From Bacillota bacterium (GTDB lineage: Bacteria > Bacillota > Clostridia > Peptostreptococcales > Anaerovoracaceae), in assembly GCA_017619905.1 (NCBI GenBank), contig JAFZRK010000168.1, positions 1 through 5,135 on the forward strand: a stretch of DNA of 5,135 nt, read 5' to 3'. Of this stretch, positions 1 to 5,135 are shown in pieces. Position 1 is the stretch's first letter. The number at the start of each line of letters is the position of its first letter. The notes under the pieces were generated by a model. That model was given only the letters and a program-made list of their open reading frames with translations, searched no databases and was not told where the DNA came from. A program made the translations under genes and the position numbers.

Positions 1-115
1 CGGCCTGGGGCTGTCCATTGCGAAGAGCTTGGCCGAGCTTCAAAACGGAAGCCTTGAACTTGAGACGGACGGAGATCTGTTTAAGGCCATCCTGAGTTTT
101 CCGGTCATTGAGTGA
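1..115 (+). CDS. Sensor histidine kinase, C-terminal end (5' truncated)
   Basis: Frame 2 is open from the window edge to a TGA at 113-115 and gives the last 37 residues of a protein whose start lies outside the window. The first eight residues read GLGLSIAK, the G2 box of the GHKL ATP-binding domain of histidine kinases. They are followed by the usual helix (SLAELQNG) and the final strands (SLELET, LFKAILSFPV) that close this domain. By family knowledge such a protein is a sensor kinase that phosphorylates a response regulator. The sensing domain and the phospho-accepting histidine are not visible, so the stimulus is unknown. The gene is convergent with the ABC permease and ends 18 bp from it, with no hairpin terminator in between. 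A partner regulator gene would have to lie upstream of the window. The family is secure even from this short piece; the subfamily is not. Confidence 0.88.
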   Translation, partial: GLGLSIAKSLAELQNGSLELETDGDLFKAILSFPVIE

Positions 116-133
116 TCCGGTGCCTGCAGCAGT

Positions 134-883
134 CTATGCGCAGCAGAGCTTTATAAGGCCTTTGAGGATGAGCGTGAAGAGCTTCTCGAAGACGAAGCTT
201 ATAACGATTATCACGAGGGTCCAGGCGAAGAGCCCTGCGGTCTCGAAGTAGACCTTGGACATGTAGATCTGCTCACCTATGCTGCCGGAGACCAGCGCCA
301 CGACTTCCGCCGCAACGCCTGCCTTGAAGGCCATGCCGCAGCCCGTGGAAGCCGCAGAAAGAAGATAGGGCTTTATGCCCGGTATCATGACTGAACGAAC
401 TGTACGAAGCCACCCGGCATGCAGCATCTGGGCGGCTTCTTTTTGCGCCTGGTCCACGCTTCCGAGGCCTTCCAGCACGTTGTTGTAGACCACGGGGAGC
501 GTTGCCATGAACACCACGAACGTGGCCAGTTTGGCGGATGTCAGCCAGATCAAGCTCAGCACTATGAACGACGCCACAGGCGCGGATTTTATCGTAAGCA
601 CGAAGGGCCAGAGCAGGGTGCGCACCCACTCGAAGCGGGAGGCCAGCACGCCAAGGATAAGGCCGATAACGAACGCCAGAGCAAAACCCGCCGCGATGCG
701 CAGTGAGCTTGTAAGGACCGTGCTCCAAAAGGTGCTCTGAACTGCGATCTGCGCCAGCGTCTTAAGCACGGAAAGCGGTGATGCCAGAAGTATCTCGTAG
801 CCCACCGCCATGCTCGCGATCTGCCATATGGCCAGCGCGAATAGTATCGCGCCGGCTTTTTTAAGTGCGTTTTTATTCTTCAT
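134..883 (-). CDS. ABC transporter permease, SsuC/TauC/NitT-like
   Basis: This 249-residue integral membrane protein is the channel subunit of an importer of the nitrate/sulfonate/taurine type (binding-protein-dependent transport family). About six hydrophobic segments can be seen, near residues 10-28, 61-82, 89-114, 117-136, 174-199 and 217-241. The EAA coupling loop begins at Glu149-Ala-Ala and ends at Ile167-Pro168. The stretch after it (FKAGVAAEVVAL, then IGEQIYMSK and LFAWTLVIIVISF) is typical of this subfamily. The Gly usually found six residues after the Glu of EAA is His155, with a Gly at 157 instead. The length is normal for the family. The ATG at 881-883 is chosen because a positively charged N-terminus precedes the first membrane helix; the ribosome binding site is weak (ACGG just before the ATG). 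It lies 35 bp downstream of the substrate-binding lipoprotein gene and is probably co-transcribed with it. No ATPase gene follows. The ligand cannot be read from the sequence. Confidence 0.93.
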   Translation of the reverse strand: MKNKNALKKAGAILFALAIWQIASMAVGYEILLASPLSVLKTLAQIAVQSTFWSTVLTSSLRIAAGFALAFVIGLILGVLASRFEWVRTLLWPFVLTIKSAPVASFIVLSLIWLTSAKLATFVVFMATLPVVYNNVLEGLGSVDQAQKEAAQMLHAGWLRTVRSVMIPGIKPYLLSAASTGCGMAFKAGVAAEVVALVSGSIGEQIYMSKVYFETAGLFAWTLVIIVISFVFEKLFTLILKGLIKLCCA

Positions 884-918
884 CCGTTACGGTGTGGTTT
901 CCGATGTTAAGGCGGGAC

Positions 919-1965
919 TTATTTAGCTCCGTAGTAGAAGTCGTCAGCGGGAAGTTTGCCGCCCACGGAAGCGTTGTTGAAGTCGAAGAGGACCTTGTAG
1001 TACGCCTCCACGGCCTTCTTCATTTCGCTTCCGGTAATGTTTACGATGTTGCAGAGCGGTATGGCTTTCTTCGCGACAGCGGCCTTCGTCCCTATGTATT
1101 TCTCGACCAGCGCGGCAGCGTCGTCAACGTTGGCGTTTACCCAGTCGGCGGAAGCCGCGTATTCTTTCAGAAGGATCTCGACCGCCTCGGGGTTCTGCTC
1201 CGCGAATTCCTTGCGGACCATGATGCAGGCGGTGATCATCTTGCTGTCTTCGCCCAGCTTGTCCCACTCGGCAGAGAGATCGAATATCTTTGTGATCTCA
1301 GGATATTTGGTCGAGGCGACGCTTGCGTACGGCTGCGGGAGCATGAAATAGAACCCTTTGGAGCTGGCATCCATGGTCTCGTAGAGCGCAAGGATCTCAG
1401 CCGGTTCGGACTTGAATTCTATGGTCACGTCCTTGTCCGGATCCAGACCGTTCTTGGTGAGCAGGTAGCGGAGATTGTATTCCGGGGTGGAACCCTTACC
1501 GGTCGCGTAAATAGTCTGTCCCTTCAGCCATTCCCAGGAAGGGTCTGTGGCTGGATGATCAATATTAGGTGTCGAGTATATGCTCAGCACGCCCAGCGTC
1601 GTTACGGCCGCCATCTGGATCTTGCCTTCGGTCTTGTTGTAGAGCACGCTCGCAAGGTTGGACGGCGCCACCAGGACGTCCAGTTCGCCCTTGACCATCA
1701 GCGGAGTCAGTTCGTCCGCGCTGCCGGCGATGGTGGACACGTATTTGTTTTCGGTCTTGTCTTCCTCCGCGTCGGAGAGCAGCTTCACAAGTCCTATGGT
1801 GGTGGGGCCGGTGAGGGAGCCGATCCTTACGGTGGCCGGCTCCTTGGGTTCGGGCTCGACGTTGTTGGCCGTGTTATTGCCGTTGTTGGCGGCGCAGCCG
1901 GAAAGGCACGCGATAATGAGTGACAAAACCAGCAGGATTGATATATACTTTTTTACGGAACTCAT
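919..1965 (-). CDS. ABC transporter substrate-binding lipoprotein (NMT1/SsuA-like)
   Basis: This 348-residue extracytoplasmic protein is the ligand-capture subunit of the importer whose permease follows 35 bp downstream. It has a lipoprotein signal: Lys5-Lys6, a hydrophobic stretch at 8-20 and the lipobox LSGC with Cys24 as the likely lipidated residue. A flexible Asn/Pro/Glu-rich linker follows (about 27-43), and the mature fold starts at VRIGSLTGP. Segments such as GELDVLVAPSNLA, TLGVLSIY, GQTIYATGKGSTPEY, LPQPYAS and VGGKLPADDFYY match the pattern of NMT1/SsuA/ThiY-like binding proteins of Clostridia. These proteins bind small organic molecules (sulfonates, pyrimidine precursors and others); the ligand here is not identifiable. 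The start is placed at the ATG ending at 1965, because GAGG lies six bases upstream of it. An in-frame ATG six codons earlier (1983) would place this ribosome binding site inside the coding sequence and has no good site of its own. Confidence 0.92.
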   Translation of the reverse strand: MSSVKKYISILLVLSLIIACLSGCAANNGNNTANNVEPEPKEPATVRIGSLTGPTTIGLVKLLSDAEEDKTENKYVSTIAGSADELTPLMVKGELDVLVAPSNLASVLYNKTEGKIQMAAVTTLGVLSIYSTPNIDHPATDPSWEWLKGQTIYATGKGSTPEYNLRYLLTKNGLDPDKDVTIEFKSEPAEILALYETMDASSKGFYFMLPQPYASVASTKYPEITKIFDLSAEWDKLGEDSKMITACIMVRKEFAEQNPEAVEILLKEYAASADWVNANVDDAAALVEKYIGTKAAVAKKAIPLCNIVNITGSEMKKAVEAYYKVLFDFNNASVGGKLPADDFYYGAK

Positions 1966-1968
1966 AGT

Positions 1969-1976
1969 ACACCTCG
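1969..1976 (-). promoter_or_regulatory. Ribosome binding site deciding the lipoprotein start
   Basis: On the minus strand the sequence reads ACGAGGTGTACT immediately before ATG (1963-1965). The GAGG core is six bases from the ATG, an ideal Shine-Dalgarno spacing. This favours the shorter 348-residue protein over a 354-residue form starting at 1983. Confidence 0.7.
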
Positions 1977-2018
1977 TATTCATTCATTTGACTGTAAACA
2001 ATGTAACACCCGCGCGCG

Positions 2019-2041
2019 TGCAAATCGGTTGCAGGCGCAAC
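2019..2041. repeat. Overlapping short inverted repeats upstream of the U32 gene
   Basis: Two small palindromes share an arm: TGCAA (2019-2023) with TTGCA (2029-2033), and GTTGC (2028-2032) with GCAAC (2037-2041). In RNA, the second would form a 5-bp stem with loop AGGC. That would hold the only AGG near the U32 start codon in the loop. They could be an operator with three half-sites, a weak translation-control hairpin, or chance. The arms are only 5 bp, so support is slight. Confidence 0.25.
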
Positions 2042-2047
2042 GAAAAC

Positions 2048-4138
2048 ATGAAAAGCATACCTATAAATAAAAGACCTGAGATACTTGCGCCCGTCGGAGG
2101 AACCGAACAGCTGACCGCGGCACTGCGCTGCGGAACGGACGCTGTCTATTTCGGGCTGCCGGATTTCAACGCAAGGCGCAGCGCGGACAACTTTGCCGGG
2201 GAAAAGCTCCCGGAGACCATAGCGCTCTGCCACGAAAGGGGAGTGCGGGTCTACGTCACCGTAAACACGCTGGTGTTCGACCGCGAGCTGGAGAACGTTT
2301 ACAGGACCATCGACGCTGCTTGCGCGGCTCACGCTGACGGTCTCATAGTGCAGGATCTCGCGGTGGCTTCGTACGCAAAGGAGAAGTGGCCTGATGTCGC
2401 GCTCGTCGCGTCCACGCAGATGGCGGTCCACAACGTCGAGGGCACCATGCTTCTTAAGGAGATGGGCTTCTCCAGAGCGGTGGCGGCCCGAGAGCTTACG
2501 CTTGCTGAGATACGCGAGATACACGAAAAGACCGGCATGGACATAGAGGTCTTCGTGCACGGAGCGCACTGCATGGGAGTTTCAGGCATCTGCTACATAT
2601 CCTCCATGAGAGGCGGAAGGAGCGGAAACCGCGGTCTCTGCGCGCAGCCGTGCCGGATGGACTGCACGCTCTGCGGAAGGGATCACGCGTTGTCGCTGAA
2701 AGATCTTTCTTACATAGAACACATAGGCGAGCTGGCGGACGCCGGGGTCTGCAGTCTTAAGATAGAAGGCCGCATGAAGAGGGCGGAGTACGTTGCCGCC
2801 GCGGTGACCGCGTGCAGGGCTGTGATGGACGGAAACGAGCCGGACATGGAGACGCTGCGGGCGGTGTTCTCCAGGAGCGGTTTTACCGACGGCTATCTTA
2901 CCGGAAAGCGCGATCTGAGCATGTTCGGCTACCGTACCAAAGAGGACGTTACAGCAGCCGATCAGGTGCTGAAGGCCCTTGCGAAGCTCTACGAAAAAGA
3001 GCCGCAGAACATACCCGTTGACATGTATCTTAAGGTATGCGCGGACGAGCCGGCGTCGCTGACGGTTACCGACGGAAACGTATCGTTTACGGCTGCCGGA
3101 GCAGTGCCTCAGATACCTAAAACTCTGCCTCTCACCGAGGAATACGCGGAACGTTATCTGTCCAAGACGGGCGGCACTCCTTACTGCCTGCGCAAGCTTT
3201 CCGTGTATGCGGAAGGGGATGTGATGCTCCCCGCGTCGGATCTCAACGAACTGCGCAGAAAAGCACTGGAAGGGCTAGGAAAAGAGCGCGTAAAAGCGTT
3301 TGAGCATGCCGCGTCTATGTGCGCTGCTAACGCGCCGCAGAAGGCCGGAAACAAGCCCTCTGACGCGCTGAAATGCGGTGGACGGGAAAATGCCTTAAGG
3401 GCAAGATTCGAGAGCTCAGAACAGCTGTTTTCCGGCTGTCCGCCCACGGTGATTCTGCCGCTGAAGGAGATAAACAAAGGTGCCATCGATAAGGCAATGG
3501 CCTGCGGCGCGGAACGCATCTTGGCGGAGATACCGCCGGTCGTATGGCCGTCTCACATGGAATCCGCAAGGTCGCAGCTCGCTAAATTAAAAGATATTAA
3601 CATAACAGATGTTTACGTAGAAAACCTCGGCGCGCTGAAACTTGCCCGCGAGTTCGGCTTTACCGCCCACGGCGGCATGATGCTCAACATACTCAATTCG
3701 GTCTCTCTTGAAAAGCATCTGGATCCGGGCCTCGAAGACGCCTGCGTGTCCTTCGAGATGCCCGCGGCGGACATGCGGAAACTGGTGCATCGGGAACGCG
3801 CGGGTGCAGTCGTTTACGGCTACCTGCCGCTGATGAAGTTCCGCGCCTGCCCGGCCAGGGGAAAGGACGGCTGCGGAAGCTGCAAAGGCCTCAATATCCT
3901 GACCGACCGCAAGGGCGAGAAGTTCACCGTCATCTGCCGCGAAAAACAGTATTCGGAGCTGCTCAACTGCGTGCCTCTGTATGCCGCGGACAGGAACCTT
4001 CCGGACCTTTCGTTCAAGCTCCTTTACTTCACCACGGAGACTGCGGAGGAGTGCGCGGAAATAACGCGTCTTGCCGGAGAAAAAGCCCCGCTGCCGGGGC
4101 GCCGCACCGCGGGACTGTACTTCAGGGAACTGCTCTGA
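2048..4138 (+). CDS. U32-family protein with DUF3656-like domain; probable Fe-S RNA hydroxylase (RlhA-like)
   Basis: This 696-residue protein carries the U32 core. It starts PEILAPVGGTEQL (10 onward), followed by ASTQMAVHN (121-129) and the family signature around EVFVHGAHC with Cys175 and Cys182. Next come GGRSGNRG (189-196), Cys198 and Cys202, SLKDL (216-220) and KIEGRMKR (238-245). The four cysteines at 175, 182, 198 and 202 are positioned to hold a [4Fe-4S] cluster, as shown for other U32 proteins. A DUF3656-like domain spans about 320-412 (LTEEYAERYLSKTGGTPY, then NELRRKALEGL). The C-terminal part (about 467-690) looks like a second U32 half, with YGYLPLM at 590-596 and cysteines at 601, 609, 612 and 630. 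Characterised relatives are RlhA (23S rRNA cytidine hydroxylation, 653 aa in E. coli) and TrhP (tRNA uridine hydroxylation), so RNA hydroxylation is a better guess than collagenase or protease. The ATG at 2048 is chosen because the conserved core begins at residue 10. The ribosome binding site is weak. The open frame continues upstream of 2048, but only as antisense of the lipoprotein gene. Confidence 0.92.
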   Translation: MKSIPINKRPEILAPVGGTEQLTAALRCGTDAVYFGLPDFNARRSADNFAGEKLPETIALCHERGVRVYVTVNTLVFDRELENVYRTIDAACAAHADGLIVQDLAVASYAKEKWPDVALVASTQMAVHNVEGTMLLKEMGFSRAVAARELTLAEIREIHEKTGMDIEVFVHGAHCMGVSGICYISSMRGGRSGNRGLCAQPCRMDCTLCGRDHALSLKDLSYIEHIGELADAGVCSLKIEGRMKRAEYVAAAVTACRAVMDGNEPDMETLRAVFSRSGFTDGYLTGKRDLSMFGYRTKEDVTAADQVLKALAKLYEKEPQNIPVDMYLKVCADEPASLTVTDGNVSFTAAGAVPQIPKTLPLTEEYAERYLSKTGGTPYCLRKLSVYAEGDVMLPASDLNELRRKALEGLGKERVKAFEHAASMCAANAPQKAGNKPSDALKCGGRENALRARFESSEQLFSGCPPTVILPLKEINKGAIDKAMACGAERILAEIPPVVWPSHMESARSQLAKLKDINITDVYVENLGALKLAREFGFTAHGGMMLNILNSVSLEKHLDPGLEDACVSFEMPAADMRKLVHRERAGAVVYGYLPLMKFRACPARGKDGCGSCKGLNILTDRKGEKFTVICREKQYSELLNCVPLYAADRNLPDLSFKLLYFTTETAEECAEITRLAGEKAPLPGRRTAGLYFRELL

Positions 4139-4160
4139 GAAGACACGGACAATATCATAA

Positions 4161-4187
4161 AAAAGCCGGGCTTTCTGCCCGGCTTTT
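4161..4187. terminator. Bidirectional intrinsic terminator
   Basis: A perfect 11-bp inverted repeat (AAAAGCCGGGC, loop TTTCT, GCCCGGCTTTT) lies 22 bp after the U32 stop codon and 16 bp before the stop codon of the convergent M3 peptidase gene. The G+C-rich stem is flanked by A-rich and T-rich arms, so the RNA of either strand ends in a hairpin followed by U residues. It should therefore stop transcription from both sides and keep each gene free of antisense read-through. Confidence 0.93.
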
Positions 4188-4203
4188 ATCGTCTTTCAGC
4201 CAG

Positions 4204-5135
4204 TTATTCGATTCCTGTCAGGTCGAACTCCGCCAGGAACTTCGAGGCCTGCTCGCATACGCCGCGCAGCGTCTCTTCCTCGAACGGGCTGCCAAGGTCC
4301 GCGCCTTCCAGCAGCTCGGTGAACACCTTGCTGCCTCCCTGTCTGGCGTAGGCCATGTAGTGGTCCCAGGCGTTCTTCTTGTCCTTCTGTATCATGGACC
4401 AGAACTCCAGCGACACGGTCTGCGCGAAGCAGTAGTCAATGTAGTAGAACGGGCTGGAGTAGATGTGGTGCTGCCTCTGCCAGTTCTCGCCGTCGGAGTA
4501 GAAGGGGATCTCTCCGTCCACCCTCAGCCAGGGCATGTACACTCCCAGAAGCCGTTTCCAGCAGTCGTGGCGCTGTCTGGGCGTCCAGTCAGGGTTGGCG
4601 TAGACTTCGTGCTGGAAGTGGTCCACCAGCGTGCCGTACGGGATGAACGTGAACGATCCGCTCAGGTGGCTGTAGAGGAACTTGCGGGCGTCCTTGCCGA
4701 AGAAGTCGTCCGCGTGCGTCTCGCCGAAGAACTCCATGGACATCGAATGCACCTCGCAGGCCTCCATGCCCGGCCAGATGTAGCTGGCGGGGATGCGGTC
4801 CCTGTTGAGCCATGCCGCGAACGCGTGTCCGGCTTCGTGGGTTATTACCTCCACGTCGCCCTGGGTGCCGTTGAAATTGGCGAATATGAAGGGTACGCCG
4901 TAATCCATCAGAGCCGTGCAGTATCCGCCTGATTCCTTGCCGTCCGTGGACAGCAGGTCCATGAGCTCGTTCTCCGTCATCATCTTGAAGAACTCCGAGG
5001 TCTCCGGCGACAGATCGTCGTAGAAGCGCTTTCCTGCCTCCACTCTGTCGTCCGCAGTCCCCTGCGGCCTGGGATTGCCGGAACGGAAGTCCAGAACCAT
5101 GTCCGCGTAGCTGAGAGGGTAGGGCTTTCCGAGGC
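4204..5135 (-). CDS. M3-family zinc oligoendopeptidase (5' truncated)
   Basis: The frame runs from the window edge to a TAA at 4204-4206 and gives the C-terminal 309 residues (counted from the first full codon, 5131-5133). Eleven residues are readable upstream of the first Met at 5098-5100. The match to the family continues across them, so that Met is internal and the true start lies beyond 5135. The zinc-binding motif HEAGH is at fragment residues 99-103. The third ligand is probably Glu127 in EACEVHSMSMEF. The C-terminal HHIYSSPFYYIDY (222-234) carries the His and Tyr residues that stabilise the transition state in M3 enzymes. GNPRPQGT, GGYCTALMDYGVPFIFANFNG and HFQHEVYANPDWTP resemble the non-PepF M3 oligoendopeptidases, usually about 560 residues, so roughly half is seen. 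By family knowledge it is a cytosolic zinc enzyme that cuts short peptides. All expected active-site residues in the visible part are present. The gene converges on the U32 gene and shares its terminator. Confidence 0.94.
   Translation of the reverse strand, partial: LGKPYPLSYADMVLDFRSGNPRPQGTADDRVEAGKRFYDDLSPETSEFFKMMTENELMDLLSTDGKESGGYCTALMDYGVPFIFANFNGTQGDVEVITHEAGHAFAAWLNRDRIPASYIWPGMEACEVHSMSMEFFGETHADDFFGKDARKFLYSHLSGSFTFIPYGTLVDHFQHEVYANPDWTPRQRHDCWKRLLGVYMPWLRVDGEIPFYSDGENWQRQHHIYSSPFYYIDYCFAQTVSLEFWSMIQKDKKNAWDHYMAYARQGGSKVFTELLEGADLGSPFEEETLRGVCEQASKFLAEFDLTGIE

Larger units (their letters stand above)
1966..2047. promoter_or_regulatory. Divergent intergenic region, presumed promoters for both flanking genes
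   Basis: This 82-bp gap lies between the start codons of the lipoprotein gene (leftward) and the U32 gene (rightward), so promoters for both genes are expected here or overlapping it. It has an A/T-rich patch (about 1974-2008) next to a G/C-rich patch (2009-2020). No convincing -35/-10 pair could be assigned on either strand. TTGACT occurs at 1988-1993 on the plus strand, but the sequence 17 bases downstream is CGCGCG. TTGCAC on the minus strand lacks a good -10 at proper spacing. A set of short TGCAA/TTGCA inverted half-sites lies at 2019-2041, and TGTAA is repeated at 1993 and 2002. That the region is regulatory is inferred from gene layout, not from a recognised motif. Confidence 0.45.

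Noticed and set aside
126..146. Direct repeat GCAGCAG (126-132 and 140-146)
   Set aside because: It is short, partly inside the permease 3' end, and easily explained by codon use.
865..1923. Long plus-strand open frame of 352 codons
   Set aside because: It lies wholly antisense to the lipoprotein gene, has no recognisable domain, and its composition (many Val, Gly, Arg, His) is what the opposite strand of a G+C-biased gene gives.
1988..1993. TTGACT as a -35 box for the U32 gene
   Set aside because: The expected -10 position holds CGCGCG, so no promoter can be assigned from it.
1658..2047. N-terminal extension of the U32 gene
   Set aside because: The open frame continues upstream, but there it is antisense to the lipoprotein signal and N-terminus. 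The family core starts ten residues after the ATG at 2048.
1874..2569. Minus-strand open frame across the divergent promoter region
   Set aside because: It is antisense to the conserved N-terminal U32 core and spans the intergenic gap; no recognisable protein features.
4085..4100. Hairpin GCCCCG/CGGGGC near the end of the U32 gene
   Set aside because: It is inside the coding sequence, has a 6-bp stem and no U-tract; the true terminator lies about 60 bp further on.
4051..4932. Long plus-strand open frame of 293 codons over the M3 gene
   Set aside because: It overlaps the end of the U32 gene, crosses the terminator hairpin, and is antisense to a clear M3 peptidase. It shows no family motif.
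5098..5100. ATG at 5098-5100 as the start of the M3 peptidase
   Set aside because: The frame stays open to the window edge, and the zinc motif would lie only about 88 residues from the start, whereas M3 enzymes have a long helical N-terminal region.

Overview
This 5.1 kb window is an ordinary-looking stretch of bacterial chromosome, densely coded, with five genes on both strands. Base use is moderately G+C-rich with many G/C-ending codons. The gene families suggest an anaerobic member of the Bacillota (Clostridia-like): an NMT1/SsuA-type lipoprotein with its permease, a long U32 protein, and an M3 oligoendopeptidase of the non-PepF type. A Synergistota-like host cannot be excluded. No mobile element, CRISPR array, tRNA, rRNA or phage signature was seen.

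Layout: positions 1-115 hold the last 37 codons of a sensor histidine kinase (+). Tail-to-tail with it, 18 bp away, is a two-gene minus-strand unit. It is transcribed as a substrate-binding lipoprotein (919-1965) followed by an ABC transporter permease (134-883). An 82-bp divergent intergenic region (1966-2047) separates it from a 696-aa U32-family protein with a DUF3656-like middle domain (2048-4138, +). A strong symmetrical hairpin terminator (4161-4187) lies between that gene and the convergent 3' end of an M3 metallopeptidase (4204 to beyond 5135, -), whose N-terminal part is outside the window.

How the genes work together: the lipoprotein and permease look like the capture and membrane parts of one importer of a small organic ligand. 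The matching ATPase gene is not in the unit, although both ends of the unit are visible here. The U32 protein more plausibly belongs to the Fe-S-dependent RNA hydroxylase group (RlhA/TrhP-like) than to true proteases. The M3 enzyme is a cytosolic zinc oligopeptidase. There is no clear pathway link between the importer, the U32 protein and the M3 enzyme.

The points most worth a second look are the missing ATPase, the two-halved (UbiU/UbiV-like) build of the U32 protein with a second cysteine cluster, and the atypical EAA loop of the permease. I found no convincing previously undescribed system.
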